Source: Sipunculus nudus
Taxonomy: Eukaryota > Annelida > Sipuncula > Golfingiida > Sipunculidae
Direction of reading: 5' to 3'
Assembly (NCBI GenBank): GCA_026874595.1
Contig: CM049306.1
Span: forward strand, 29,563,519 to 29,627,518
DNA length: 64,000 bases
Shown: piece by piece, positions 30,174 through 43,597 of the stretch
Numbering within the stretch: position 1 is the first letter of the stretch
How the letters are laid out: each line of letters starts with the position of its first letter
The notes under the pieces: generated by a model
The model's input: the letters and a program-made list of their open reading frames with translations, nothing else
Database searches by the model: none
What the model was told of the DNA's origin: nothing
Position numbers and translations under genes: made by a program

Positions 30174-32008
30174 GGTACAGTCATTTTCTCTTCTTGTCAC
30201 CTGATGAGCACACCTGGCTTGAATCTGCAAGGGAGCTGCCGTGAGCAAAATGGACATGTTTAAGTGATGGGCCCCCTCCCTTACTCCCAGTATCTACCTC
30301 ATATCAGACTGTATCAGACTGGACTGAAATGCAATGTAGTGTGACCTATGTGCCTGTCATGCTTAGCCCAATCAAATCCCTGCAATATATGTCAACTTGG
30401 GTCATGCAGGGTATTCAGTCAGCACTGGCTACTAATGTTAATTCACTGGGTGTTGATGATGACAACAACATCAGAAAAAAAAGAGGTAAAAAAAAATTGA
30501 CCAATTAGACGCAACTGTATTTTCTCACAAGTGTGTCCCCCATTGTATTATAAGGCCATGTGTAGAAAATCTCCTTTCCTGGCATTATATATATTATGAA
30601 AAAAGCAAATGTTTATACTTTCCATTATTGATATAGTAAATATTTTTTTTTATATTTGCCAATTCTAGAAGCATAGCTTAATAGTGCTTTGTAAAACTTT
30701 GCTGGCTTTTTGGTAGGAATTAATTTTTCAGTATTGAACTAAAATGCATTTTGAATGTTTGCCATTTGTGTGGACCTAAAATTTGGGGTTTGCACCAACC
30801 TAACTTGGGCGTTCTTTATCTTTGGTGTTTGCATGACCACACATTTCATCTATTTTTATGTAGAAGGGGTAAATTCTTAGATATGTCTAATAAATGCATA
30901 TTGTCTTCACACTTTATGTGGGTTACAGGTATATTACTATAATAATAGTCATATTTTTGAAAGCTGTATTCTGTGTGTGTATGAGTGTATGGGTGGGTAT
31001 CATCTTTGTGTAAACATTAGTCGCTTCAGTTGGTATGGTAATGTGTCCAGCTGAAGGACTCAGGCAGTCGTAACCAGTTTTTCATAATAATCATAATCAT
31101 AATAATTATACTGATAATAATGATGATAAAGAGTGCTTTGTAGTCATAGAATGTGTATAAAATACATAAACGTATCAACAGTGTGAGAGTATTTTGATGT
31201 CAAATGTATTCTGAGGGGTTGACTAGCTGTATTTTGTTCATTGTCACTCAAGTATTGCACCCATAGCCATTTAATGGTATTATGTTTATTTTTCTTGCTT
31301 TTTTTTGTATACAACTGCAGATGAATACCTGTAGCAGGGACAAGTACTAATTGATTTAGATCTTGATCAAGTTTTCAGTGAACTTCTGCCTGCCAGCTCA
31401 AAAACATTCTTTGATAATTCAACCAATTTAGAGCAGCATGTGTTCAAACTATTACAGACAATACAGTATATATAGTGCATTTAAATATCAATTTCTAAAC
31501 ATCCTGATACAAGGCAGGATGGAAAATCCCCCTTAACAGGACACTGGGAGATGTATGTTGTGCTGCACAAAAGGACATGAAAATTTGATGTCAGGCTGAA
31601 GGAAGTTCACTGGATACTTGATTTAGCAATATATATTATATTAATAAAATAATTTCAGAGTGACCAATTACAAGACATGTAAATGAAAATGATTGTCTTT
31701 TAATAAGTCATTAAATGTGTTGCAGATAATATTTGCAGCTAGTTCATGATTATATACGTCCAGCTTTCATTTTTATCCAGTCTGACTTAAACGTACTTCA
31801 GACTGGGCACAGTTATTCAAATGTTTAGTTGGACTTTGAACCAAATATGTGTTTATATATGTGACTGTTTATTCAAAGGAAGGAAAGGGGCACAAAATAT
31901 AATATATTAAGCTTATGGAATAATAGTACAAAATATGTTCACTGTGGACAACTGTGAAATCTGAAATGTAATACAATATCATCTTTTTGTCCTTTTAAGT
32001 TCTTATTG

Positions 32009-32014
32009 AATAAA
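32009..32014 (+). terminator. candidate poly(A) signal AATAAA
   Basis: AATAAA is followed within 15-40 bases by GT-rich sequence (TGCTGTGG, TTGTTGTC), the usual layout of an animal cleavage site. The signals at 30889 and 31643 are alternatives. Confidence 0.4.
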
Positions 32015-34290
32015 TCTGTGAATGCTGTGGTAACTTGTTGTCACGGGTATTGGATATCTTCCTTGCCATGTTAGTTCTTGCATCTATTACCAGGTGATAG
32101 AAGTGTAATCCTGTTGGATATATTTGAAAACTTGACTTAAAAAAGGGCCTGACAACTGCCTAAACTGCCTGGGTAACTGAGCTATATAGTAAATAAGTAA
32201 ATAAGTGACACTAATTGGTCACAGACCACCATGTGACCAAGGTCTGGTGTCATGTGACAACAGTTACTTGTATAAAATAAAAAAAAAATTAAAACTTGTC
32301 CAACTTATAAATGCTGTGAATATTTTATGTTGTTTCAGTTGAGTATCAAGTATATCTGGTCAAATTTGACAAAGCCTATTGGTACCAGACCTTGGGTCAA
32401 TTCTTAATTGTATGACAAGTTAATTCAGTTCAAAATATCAGAAAAAGAATAATTTAAAATTAAAGGAAATTAATTCAGCTGAGTTAATTTTTTTTAATAC
32501 AAATAATGAAAATATACCTTTTGGCTCTGTTGTAATAGATTACAATCAACATTTCACAAACAGTTCTGAGCGACTGCAGATCATTTCATGTCCATTAAGA
32601 TGCAACATATGTTTCTTCTTGCAAATATAAAAAGAGGATAAAGCAATGATTCCTCACTGAAGTTATATCAATTCTTCATCATTTCAGTGGAAATGAAAAT
32701 AAACTTGAGAATACACAAATTAATTTTAAAAACCTTTTCATCATAAATATAATTCTGAGTATAAACTGGAACTGAAATGCAGTTAAATTGGTAGAGTTAA
32801 CTTCAGGTCAGATCTTAACAAATGTTTATTTAATTTTGTTGTGCAAGTGTCCATTTTTGTTTTCTTTATGCTAGCTTGGTCTTTTGGCACCTGCAACTAC
32901 CCTCACATACATGCAACTTGTGAATACCAGAGGGATTTTGATTTTATATTACTTTTTTCTGTTTGTAATACCACTATGCATCCTAAAATTTGCAAGTATC
33001 TTATTTTTCATTTAAGTCCTTTTGTATTTGCTTTTGTGTCCGTGAACCTGTGAATAATAAATAGCAAACATGAACCTTAACATGAGCAATTATATAGTTC
33101 CTTTGTGTACTGCAAGCAAGTCATGATATATAGTTTTTTTTAATTTAATCTTAATTTTTTAATTATTTTTTTTATTGATTTCCAGTGCTTGCTCAGCAGT
33201 CCACTTTATTCATTGATGTACAGAACAGACCAGATCCAACTTAATTTGCAGATACAAATTGTTTCTATGTATGGTTCATGGTATAATACATGTATGAAAA
33301 TAGGTGAAGAAAGAAGTCAACTGTTTTGTTTAATTGAGCCTCTATCTTTACTGCTTACCAAAACCTGACAGTTGTCATTTCAACAGCTTAGTAACCACTC
33401 AACAGATCTCATTGGTAAACCATTGGCCATTTTTATTGTTTGCCCTACATTTACTTTTACAATGAACATGCCAGCACTGCTTATGGATTCACACACTATC
33501 AAGTAGATGCAATTTATCAAATCTTCTGATAGTTGGTACCAGAATAAATTTTCTTCTTATTGTTGGGTTTATTAATTAATATTGCTAGTCAGCAGGTGTT
33601 GATGTACAATTAATATATATAAATTTTGTATTTTTCCCCTGTTGTTAACTTCCAGGAGTCTGCTTCAGTCCTATATTTATTCAGTTTCATTAAGGGCAGT
33701 GGATGCAAGAATACATGAAGCATCTCGCCCAATATAAGACAAACTGAATGGCTTTATAATATTGAAATAGACTCCTGGACTTAGTGTGAATACCTTAACA
33801 ACCCAGAGTTGTAAAATTTGCAGGTCCTTTTTCCATATATTTAAAGAACTCCGCTGCCGGCTGGAGTGAAACTCAAGCTTAAGCATGGAATATGTGACGT
33901 GTGCTACATGTTTGGGGTGTTCTTGGTCATGTATTTAAATCTCATGTACTCTACATGTATAATAGATAGCAGCAGGTAATTTTGGTCATATTCACATCTT
34001 TCTTTATCTCTTGTACTATACTGTTCACGTGGTAACAGCTCCTACTCCATATATTTTGTAACATAGACATATTTTATTACTAAATGTTCCCCTTGAAAAC
34101 TCCAGTGCTTGCCGCCTCAGTCAGCTCCACATCAATTTAACTATAATTTGAGTAGTGACCAGTAATGTTACATTTGGGGAGCTCATAGTCTTGAGGTTGG
34201 TAACGTTCATTTAGACAAAACGTGGATAAAATGCTGACAAGTCACATGATCATACCTGGCATGGGCCAGAAGGTTAAGCTCCCATATCAG

Positions 34291-34396
34291 AGGTCATTGA
34301 TAAATGTCAAAGGTCACGAATCTTAATTCACAAAGGTAACGGGTGGTTTTGCACCAGTAAAGAGGTCAACAGTAATAATATGCATGTCAAAAGTCA
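34291..34396 (+). promoter_or_regulatory. cluster of nuclear-receptor half-sites, two DR1
   Basis: AGGTCA at 34291-34296, the DR1 ATGTCA-A-AGGTCA at 34304-34316, AGGTCA at 34363-34368, and the DR1-like ATGTCA-A-AAGTCA at 34384-34396 are all on the same strand within 106 bp. DR1 is the RXR/HNF4/COUP-TF geometry. The block is unique as far as I can see in this window and sits at the start of the CpG-rich domain. Confidence 0.3.
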
Positions 34397-36623
34397 TGGA
34401 AGGCAATGCAACTAGGTGTTAAAAGACCTTTCCCGTCACACTTGCGACATCTGTCGGCCATGTCTGGCACTGTTCGGGTTTTATCTATCAACAAAGAAAG
34501 ACCATATAATTTGTTAGGTCTGATATGATAAAAGTATAAAATGAACCTGAAAGAATCTTTAACGGGAGGTTTATGTTAGTGCCTCATGTTTGTAACTAAT
34601 TTACCAGAAAAAAAATCCATATTTCTGGCATATTTTACCTGAAAAAAATAGCACACTATCGTTTCTGGCAGTGCGCATGCTCGAGGGGAAGGTCTATTTC
34701 ACACAGCAGACACACCTGTCAATGAATATGCATATGCACTGCTTATTAAGGTCACACGGATTGATGTGGGAATGACAGAGGTGAGTGTATGTCCCACAGC
34801 AGAACCAAGTTTGTAAAGTACAAGCCTTGCAGGACGGTCCAAGTTCAGTACAGAGATGTTGATAGGTGACGCGTCCTTTATTTTATCTGTGACAACATAT
34901 GTATACGTGGGAGTGGCCAGAAAAATACCACCTGCCAATATAAGAACACAAATTTGTAACCGATAGTTTTCACATAGTATTCCATATTTTGTTATGAATT
35001 CTATTTTTGGGAACATTGTGCTGTTGTTGTTCCGTGTCTAGGCCGTGGGATGAGTTTGGCTTTTTCTTGTCTCCTTATTTTTTATCTAAGCTTTGGAGAT
35101 GCTACGTCAAGTCAGTTCCAATACCTTTTGTAACATTGAGGAATTTGTAATAGGCAATTAATAATACATTTTGTGAAATGGTAATTTCTTGAATCAATAA
35201 AGAACATTATATTGTGTCAATGATGATTTCTTTCTCTGTTTATTTTAGTGGTGCTTGACATTTTCCTTGCATTTTGCCCATGGATAACATCAGGTTTTAG
35301 CCAACTTCCAAAACAAAGCTCATGTTGATGCTCTGAAACAAGTGGACTGATTACCTTTGTTAACTTCGGTACATTAGCTGGTCTGCTTGAAGTGTCCTAT
35401 AAATTGACAGGTTGGAGGGAGGAATGAAAGAAGGCAGGGGATGAGAGAGCCAGAAGATCGTCCGATACATGACGGGTTGGAAAGAGAGAGGGAGCGAGAG
35501 AGGGGAGAGAACTTTTCTTGCTTCTTATGTGGGATAATCCCTTAGTAAAAATGACCAACTGCCCCTCATATACTCGTCAAAGAAAATATTCGATTATTGG
35601 TAATGCAGAAAAGTTCCCATAATTAAGGGCTTCCTCGGGAAGTGTGCCCGTCTTCCCACTTGTAGATTGCTTATATGTTCGACATGATGTCAAACCATGG
35701 CCTGCTTTGTCTTGGTCTTGCAGTGGTCAAAATTGTTTCTAGGTGGCTCGATTGCACTTGGGAGCTTTCCTTTGGTAAAAAAAAAAATCTGATGGAAAGC
35801 GGCGAAACATTACTTCTTCGAACTGAAGAAACCAATCAGAATTTCACTAATGTCTGTCATCACCATTTTGTGTAATCAGTTATTTTTTACCAAGAAAGTC
35901 GGCCAAACGGCAACTTTTACTTTGCCAATAACACCGGAATTTTACCAGAATATGAGTTCTTGTGTATAACACTTAAACGTTGACTATTAAGGTCAAATCA
36001 CAATTGTCCTTATGCATTAATGTTTCAGTGGATTTGTTTCATATATCGTGGAACCTAGTGACATATGACTCCTTCAAACTGGTTGCTTTCTGGTGACCTT
36101 TACCTCTTTATACATAATTTATTACCGCCTTTTCATTTTCACCACAGACCTAATTTTGACAAATGCTTTCTCATGCATATTTAGGTATATACGTTAATTG
36201 TTTTAGTATATTAGTATTTCCCTGCTTTCACGGGAATTTATTTAGTGTCAAGCATCAACAAATGATTCACGTGAGCTGATTAACAATTGGCTGACCTTGA
36301 CCTATATTCTCGGAGTTTATTAGCACATTTGTTGTTTCACCATTGACATTTTACTGAAATGATACGGTATTTCAGACAAGAATTGCACCATAGCTAGTTA
36401 ATTTTTTTATCTCAAATTAGGTCACTGTAATCTTGCTCATATATGAAACTAGGCCAGCCTATATTTCCAATGCCAACTGTCTTAATTAATGTTTATCACC
36501 CTATGTAGTCTGCAGGATATATGTAAATTACCACTTCTAATGTCAACATCAAATATGGTTCAATGTCACATTCTAGTGGACATCGGCTATCACTTGCTCT
36601 TTGGTACAAGTTCTCTTGGAACT

Positions 36624-36639
36624 GCACTAGATGGCGCAC
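36624..36639 (+). promoter_or_regulatory. CTCF-like motif
   Basis: GCACTAGATGGCGCAC is very close to the CTCF core CCASTAGATGGCGS. Confidence 0.35.
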
Positions 36640-36849
36640 TTCGTGTAATTGGGAATGTAAATACAAATTCATCTAGTTAAATGATTATTTATTTAATTTT
36701 CGCATATTTTCTAAACCTCACCACCTACGTCAGCATTTGTTTAGCAAAGTGATTTCATTAAGTTCGGACCAACGATGGTACCCTTCGTGCGCTAAAATCT
36801 GGAGAATCTCTTGCTTTTCAAAGTGTGGCGTCAATTTATCTTCCATGTT

Positions 36850-36885
36850 GGGGGGGGGGGGGGGGGACTCCCACACACATATATA

Positions 36886-36930
<45 letters not shown>

Positions 36931-36999
36931 TTTTAGCGTCTGTATGAGACGTTTCAAATATATTAGCATCTGTATGATATATATTATATATATATACTA

Positions 37000-37038
<39 letters not shown>
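36850..37038. repeat. G tract and two (TA)n tracts with duplicated spacer
   Basis: G17 at 36850-36866, (AT)n at 36881-36928 and (TA)n at 37001-37038. The spacer holds two related copies of AGCGTCTGTATGA / AGCATCTGTATGA, so the cluster grew by duplication. The Ile-Tyr open frames here are microsatellite translations. Confidence 0.9.
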
Positions 37039-37042
<4 letters not shown>

Positions 37043-37227
37043 TAATAACATATCAAATATATTACAATTAACTATAAGGTTTTAGAAAATGAGGTATTAT
37101 GTTCCAGATTAAGTTAATCAATATAACCTAATATTTCATTAGCTCATAGATGGAACCAAAGTCAATAATTGTATGTATTAATTTTTTTATATTTCCAACA
37201 TATAAAAATTTCATTGACCATATCCTC

Positions 37228-37300
37228 TCCCCCCCCCCCGCTTTCCAAAAGGTGGGGGGGGGGCATATATATACCCCTTGGTACCCCCCCCCCCCTATAT
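37228..37300. repeat. C/G-run inverted repeat
   Basis: A run of about ten C, GCTTTCCAAAAGGT, then a run of about ten G forms a hairpin-capable dyad. It is followed by CATATATATACCCC and a second C run. It looks like the junction of decayed transposon ends. Confidence 0.6.
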
Positions 37301-38019
37301 TAACGCTCCTGTTGCTAATTACACGGGATAACGTGCACGATCAAATGAAGTTAGTGCTTTCTATCTGGATATGGGGACGATTTCTTCTGAGCTAGAAAAA
37401 GAGCCTCAAGGTTTCGACCCTTTAACCAATATGATGGCATCCATTCAACCCGTTTCATGGAAACCGATTCTGTAGTTTCAATTCAATAAACAGACACGGG
37501 TCTAACCATTAACTTCTTGACGAAGGTTATTACATGTAACAAAAACATTAAAACACGTGGCTACCATATTTTGATATATAATTATTACCAGTTTGCTTTA
37601 TACGCATATACACGGAGCTCATAAAAAAAAACCACTTGCGACATTTACCTGCAAAAATGTTGAATATTGATGATATTTTACCCAAAAAAATCAGATGACA
37701 CCTGTTAAACAAACATAGTATATAAATTAGACTTTTATTGTAACTGAGTTTCGGTGCTCTTGGCAAAGATTCGATTCAGTGCACCGCATTTAAGTGACAT
37801 CTGGTGTATAAACCAAGAAACAGATTTCATCTCGGGAGACGTAACGTTATGTCAATATCATGTGACTTTTCACATTGGTTACGTAGTTGTCAGTAGTCGG
37901 TATGTTATACACTTCATACATATAAAGCCTTTTAAAATACCTTAGAGCACAGAACAAGGGCTACAATTAGTTTTCCCTGCGAAGTTTGGCATGATCAACA
38001 AAGAAACTGCACAGAACAT

Positions 38020-38034
38020 GGCGCCACCTGGTGA
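38020..38034 (-). promoter_or_regulatory. CTCF-like motif
   Basis: GGCGCCACCTGGTGA; the minus strand reads TCACCAGGTGGCGCC, containing the AGGTGGCGC core shared by fly and vertebrate CTCF sites. Confidence 0.4.
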
Positions 38035-38286
38035 CTATTTTACTACTATTTTTCCATCTCAACTGATTTCAATTTCATTTATCCACGTTCTCATGCTATG
38101 CCAGTGATATAAGGATAGACAAACCGTTAGTTAAATTTTCAAACATCTGATACTATCTCTTCTAAATATATCAAGATTATTTTAACAAATGTCTCCCTCG
38201 AATAGAACGCGTGAGCGCAATCTTTCCCTTCTTTGTTTGTGAGTCCGTCCTATTGATCCAACCGATGTCTCAGCTCTCGGCATTTA

Positions 38287-38322
38287 TTATTAAAATTATT
38301 ATTATTATTATTATTATTAAGA
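38287..38322. repeat. (ATT)n microsatellite
   Basis: About ten ATT units in a slightly impure tract. Confidence 0.9.
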
Positions 38323-38769
38323 ATATCTTAATATCTTATAAGAAATTATTATTCAAGAATATCAACATAAAACCCCGGCCTACACACTCCACGAACGTTG
38401 CGGCAGAAGATAGTTTCTCGCAAAGACGCATGGTAGCGCCACAGTCACCAGCTACGCATCTGTACTGCTCGCTCTAATTACATTTCCTTGCATATTACCT
38501 GTTCATACGTAGTTATTTCTGATAAACAGCGTTGCGATAGCCTCTTGGAGAATAAATATCAAAGTTCTGAGGATTGAGTTGAAAATACTGGAACACAGCC
38601 CCCCCCCCCCCCCTTCCCTTTAGGAGACAATTGGCATGTTTCCCGACACTAAAAGACTAGAAGCGGGTATTTCTGAGGCTTGGTTGCAGAGGAGTGCCGT
38701 GATTAAGTCGATATGACATGTATTTGTGGAATAATTAAAACCCAAATTTTGGCGTCTAACATAACATAC

Positions 38770-38935
38770 TGTTTGCCAGCTCAGCTCTCTGCTATCGACC
38801 TAGGTTCGATCCTTAGGCGTGACTATGAGAGTGGTTTGTAGACTTGTAGTTGACCTCCAAGGTCGGTGGTTTTCTCCCCGTCATCCGCCTCTACAGACAA
38901 CCCAACTCCACCATCTGAGCCATTGAGAGTTTATT
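38770..38935 (+). mobile_element. probable tRNA-derived SINE fragment
   Basis: A pol III B-box GGTTCGATCC at 38803-38812 follows CCAGCTCAGCT (A-box-like, 38776). It is followed by a non-tRNA part with GTGGTTTTCTCCCCG and CCTC-rich sequence, a pattern I associate with animal SINE bodies. The tRNA part cannot fold as a complete tRNA, so a functional tRNA gene is excluded. The family name is unknown. Confidence 0.4.
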
Positions 38936-41088
38936 GCATTAGTTAAACTCGAAAAAGTACGACCGAATCCATTGGCTTCTCGGATGCATATATGTAGCAT
39001 ATCTAGAACTGCCATGGAAAGAAGCCGGCAAAGCCCAACAAGGCTGGGTCAACGCACAAATGCTGTACACTGTGTAACAGCAAAACAATTTTTTTTTGTG
39101 TGTGCCTGTCCTGACAGATTTTACCTTTAAAGAGATAGGAGAACACTGATTCAAGAAACAGAAAGAAAAAGATCCCATTTAAATTGTTTTCTGCATGAGG
39201 ATAAAGTGCTCGCCAGAGGGTTAGCACCTAGTGGACGATATTTGAAGCATTATGATAAACTGAACTTTCAAGTTATATCTGCTGTCAGAACCTAGCCATA
39301 TTTCATATTCAGCAACATATCAAACCAGTATTATATACCATATTATCCCTTTTCAATGTATGACTTGTGAAAACTGTGAAAATATAACTGTTTTTCTTTG
39401 ACGAGTCAGTAGAAACGGTAACTCAGTGGATTTCCCGCGAACGATACCATATATTTCGGTGTATTATTGGGACATAATACATCCGAAGCTTGATACGCAA
39501 CGATAGACCGAGGCGTTCCAAAGGCATTAGGTAGTATAACTAGTTTTACAAAAACATGTAAAATTAATGGTTTAACTGCTCGTTCTCATTGGCCCGACAC
39601 AGACATGTTTCTATATGTATCAGTTTCCGTTTTGTGTACCACCCAGAAAGGCTTATTACGGCAGTTAAAGCCATATCCAACGTTTATACCGCATTTTCAG
39701 TTAGAATCCTCTAGAAAATAATTATCAATTTCCTACCCCGCACATCTAAATCTGACAGAAAACATATACCGACGTAAATGAAAAATAGTTCTAACAGCAG
39801 AGGCGGAAGTGTGAGGCTAAAATTTAATCCATGTGTTCTCAATATATCAGAAAACATCAAACGATAATATAGCAAACATGCGCATGGAAAGACCACATAT
39901 TCTCTTAAACTTTTCATTCGACTTTATACACGTTATGGGGGACCGTTACATAATGCCACCGGGCCGTCATGTTTCCGTACACCACAATTCATGGGAGTAT
40001 TGTTCTTTTCTCTGAAGCACTTTTCGAATTTGTCACTTACTTCATGATACAGTGCCAGTCGAATATGCCTAGAACCGTTGCGTCCTAAATCATCAGCTCT
40101 TCACGCCTGCCCGTTCATCACTCCAGTTCTGTATATATATAACATGATCGTTAGGCTTAGTACTTAAACATTCGGTGCAATAATATTCGATGCATCGCAA
40201 GACATACGTATACGCTCATGCAGAATAGAAGAGCAATTACCCGTGAAAACACAAGTTTTGTCCAAGTCAAGAACGGTCATAGATCGGCAGCAACAGTTAC
40301 CGATGAGGAGGACTCAGGACAATTATAGACCCTAAAAACAGTATAATGGTTTCATTGTCATGATTTATTCTTTAGGATATAAGGACGTAGCATGACAAAT
40401 AGACATAGACTTTATAATGGCCTTGGATTCGGGTATGATTTTTTTAAAACAATTTCCGGCGTTACGTCTTGACAGGTATTTGCACTGCCGTGAGTGACAG
40501 CTACACCATCTTACGACCTGAGTGACGCAGGTTGCAGAAAGTTTGACGATTGCATATTAAGTCGGTTGACATGACCACAACTTCCAGGAGTATATACAAT
40601 GCACCTTCAACCGGGAAATCTACACGTGACATCTGCCCATGCAGTAGACACATTTTTTTTTATCTTAGTCTAACCCGCCGGACAGGAGTTATTAAGGAAT
40701 AAATTAGAACAAAAATCGCAAAATGCAAGGCATGCTTTCAGGACATTGTTAAACACCAGGACGTGATTTCTGATCTCCTAAATATTTGTAATTCACATCT
40801 AATTCAGCTAATTTACATGGATTAGAAAAAGTGTAAAAAATGTCAATACTAATGGTTTATTTGTATGTGTCTTCGTATCCAGGGGTTCCCTCATATGCAA
40901 CAAAATTACCATATTTTAAATTCAAATTTAAACAAAATTTGATGAACATGCTTTAATTTAGGGACAATTCTTAACATTTAATGCGGAAGTACAGTCGAGA
41001 CACCTGGTGGTGGTCGTTCAAACGAGAATCACTTGGCATCATTCCCGACACAACAAGAACAAAAAAGGGCATTTTTGGGCGTGACCAG

Positions 41089-41090
<2 letters not shown>

Positions 41091-41139
<49 letters not shown>
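41091..41139. repeat. (TA)n microsatellite
   Basis: An uninterrupted TA dinucleotide tract. Confidence 0.97.
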
Positions 41140-41140
<1 letters not shown>

Positions 41141-41299
41141 CTCAACAATATAGTTCAAAACATCATAAAATCGTCATTCCATGTCTCGATAGACTTAAAA
41201 TTCTATGTTGGGGAAACTTCTGCACTTGATTTTACACTGGCTTATTCACGACCTGGTTATGTGCGACCGTCAAAGAACCATAAATTAGTCACATTATTT

Positions 41300-41314
41300 C
41301 CCGGCAGGTGGCAG
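41300..41314 (+). promoter_or_regulatory. CTCF-like motif
   Basis: CCCGGCAGGTGGCAG is close to the CTCF core CCGCGNGGNGGCAG, differing by the order of the central GC. Confidence 0.4.
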
Positions 41315-41434
41315 TACCTGACTTAGGTATTTGTCTTTTGGCCACTTTTGATCGAGACCACATTGCCACGTATGATTTGTTCCACAGACGCTTGAATCCT
41401 TGTTTTAGAGGAAATAGAAAAAAAAGCCAGTTCC

Positions 41435-41526
41435 AGTTGGGAGGGGGGGGGTCCCCTTTTTTAGCCGCCTCAATCTTTTTTAAGGGTTTCAGACCAATTA
41501 TTTCCTTAATCCTGGATCCGCCCCTG
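41435..41526 (+). mobile_element. hAT-like transposon end, copy 1
   Basis: It ends CCTGGATCCGCCCCTG, the reverse complement of the CAGGGGCGGATCCAGG end that I recall for non-autonomous hAT elements in invertebrates. The interior has a G run, CCGCCTCAATC and GGGTTTCAGACCAATT, shared with copies at 43598 and 44355. The left end was not found. Confidence 0.5.
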
Positions 41527-42184
41527 GAAAGATAGCGATAGAGCATGGGTCAAATGCGTTTTTGGGTACCTCTGTACTGATACACGCTATCTCCGTACAA
41601 ATTACTACGTAAGGGACGACCATATACTCATTTAGAGCACTTTTTCGTCCATTTCTCGATAAAATCACACCCACAGACAGGGATTCAGAAAACTGTGTTT
41701 GTACCCTCCTGGCTACCATCGATGGCTGCAGCGCCAAAGTTCTGTGACGTTGACTACTCACTATGAGTGTTAAAGATACCTTCCCTGTTCACATTATATC
41801 TCAAAAAGTTTTTAATTGAATTTGATAAACATTTGTGGGAGGATGGGCAATAGAGAAAGGAAGAATATTGGGAAGAATCGGTTTTATTTTGGAGATGTTG
41901 TATGTAAAAACACATGAAACAGCAGACAAGAATGGCGAATTTGGATGGAGCTGCATGGATCCAGATCCACATGTTAAATCCACCGATCTTCCCAATATTA
42001 AAATGTTTCTTCTTTTGCCCATGGCCCGTGGTGTCACAAAAAATTCACCGGAATCCTCTCAGAACTGTCAAAGATATGGCTCGGATACACACACCCACAT
42101 TCACACTTCCGATCACACAGCCCCCCTGTCATCTTCGCTTGCGGGAGGTAACCACAGCAGAGATAAATATAGTTGTTCTTCTCT

Positions 42185-42199
42185 CCACCAGATGGTGTA
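42185..42199 (+). promoter_or_regulatory. weak CTCF-like motif
   Basis: CCACCAGATGGTGTA matches the core CCACCAGATGGCG with one C-to-T change. Confidence 0.2.
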
Positions 42200-43597
42200 T
42201 AAATCGGTCAGTTTTCTTTAATTATTTAATAGCGATGAATGACGATAAAGGGTTTAATCGAGAGTATGACTTTTGCAAATGAAACAACTATAGTGGAAGT
42301 GATTTTACACACATCAATAATTTCTTTAGCTTATAATTAAACCTTCATGTCATGAATTAACTGCTTGATCATGGTAATGTCTATACAGTCATACATGCAC
42401 GTACACGTGTACACAGTCAGTGAGTAAGAAGTTTGACCTGGCCAAGCAACTCTGGCAAAGCAATAGAAAGCTACTACCAAAGATCTGGGACCTGAACGCA
42501 AGGCGCTTCTTGGTTGTAATTTTATTAATTTTAAATTAATGGAGCCGATAGACACGATGCCACACAAACCAAGCCAGGAGCCGCATGAGTCCGCAAACGT
42601 TTTCCCAGACCGATGACCGCAGGAAGCCACAGCAGCCACACCCACTGTGGCAGAAGCAGAACGCACCCCCACCGCCGATCCCAGCAGCGGATGCCAGCCA
42701 TGCCAATCGAGAGCCGAATCCAATCAATGAAACGACAGAGCTTCGAGTGATTGCCATTTTATATTAGCAGTTTATGCCATTTGACAACGTTGGCAAGTTT
42801 AGCCAAGCACATACACAGGGTCCTCTCAAATATACACGGGGTCCTCTTAAATTGGTCCTGTACAGACGTGCATTCATTCATACTTATTATCATGAGTTAT
42901 GAAGTTTAAAGCAACAAAGTGGTCCGAGGCAAAGCCTCGGCCAGGGTCCTTATCAAACTACACAACAACACAGGAAATGTTTGTCTGTAATAACGGTTCT
43001 GGGCCGCGACAAGGACATCATAAAAAGCCGTATTTCACAATGGAAATTAATTATTTGAATAAACAAAAATAAATATATAAATGATCCAGATTACCTCCGT
43101 AACTTAACGGATTTAAGACTAACACGTAATATATGGAACAGCTCCATTTGTATTTAGTTGACATTCATAGTGTTTGTCCTATGTGTATTGTAATACTTGC
43201 TGATAAACACGGTATACCGGGCTTTTGACCTTGGTTGGGGAGATATAGAATGTTGACTCATTTTTTATTATTTAAGTTAAAAGTTAAAAGACAGTGAGAT
43301 ATACTGTCTCAATAAGATATGTACAATTTTTTTACATTTATTGTGTGGCGTTGTGCTCGTGGCAAGAAATTCATACCCCGGTATGTTTACCTTGAAGACC
43401 TGGTCACGGATGATGTTTACATTGCTAACTGGAATGAGACGCGGGGGCATTCAGGTTTTCGATGATATTTGACTGGTTTCTATCGTTTGACGTATTACGA
43501 AAAGGTTGATGTGAAGACACATGAAAAATTAATTAAATCTCTGTTACAAGGAAATTATTCCTGAAGAAAGAAACAGAAATATGCATACCTCATAAGT

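Larger units (their letters stand above)
29645..32030 (+). other. 3'UTR of the RNF38/44-like gene
   Basis: AT-rich sequence after the stop with no coding feature. Candidate poly(A) signals AATAAA lie at 30889-30894, 31643-31648 and 32009-32014, so several transcript ends are possible. The very low CpG level continues past this point to about 33.8 kb, hinting that some transcripts run further (another AATAAA near 35197). Confidence 0.5.

Noticed and set aside
34699-35016. 105-codon open frame on the minus strand
   Set aside because: No recognisable family, no splice context, and AT-rich composition like its flanks.
36737-37051. Ile-Tyr-rich open frames on both strands
   Set aside because: Translations of (TA)n tracts. 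The same holds for frames at 41091, 54761 and 62000.
38770-38935. Functional tRNA gene at the GGTTCGATCC box
   Set aside because: The 5' half cannot form tRNA arms and the downstream sequence is SINE-like.
41835-42282. Open frames of 120-128 codons on the + strand
   Set aside because: Two overlapping frames are open equally, there is no known domain, and the DNA has CA-repeat and repeat-like character. Not supportable as a gene.
42337-42723. 128-codon minus-strand frame, Gly/Ala/Ser-rich
   Set aside because: No recognised domain and no supporting splice sites; probably chance in a GC-richer patch.
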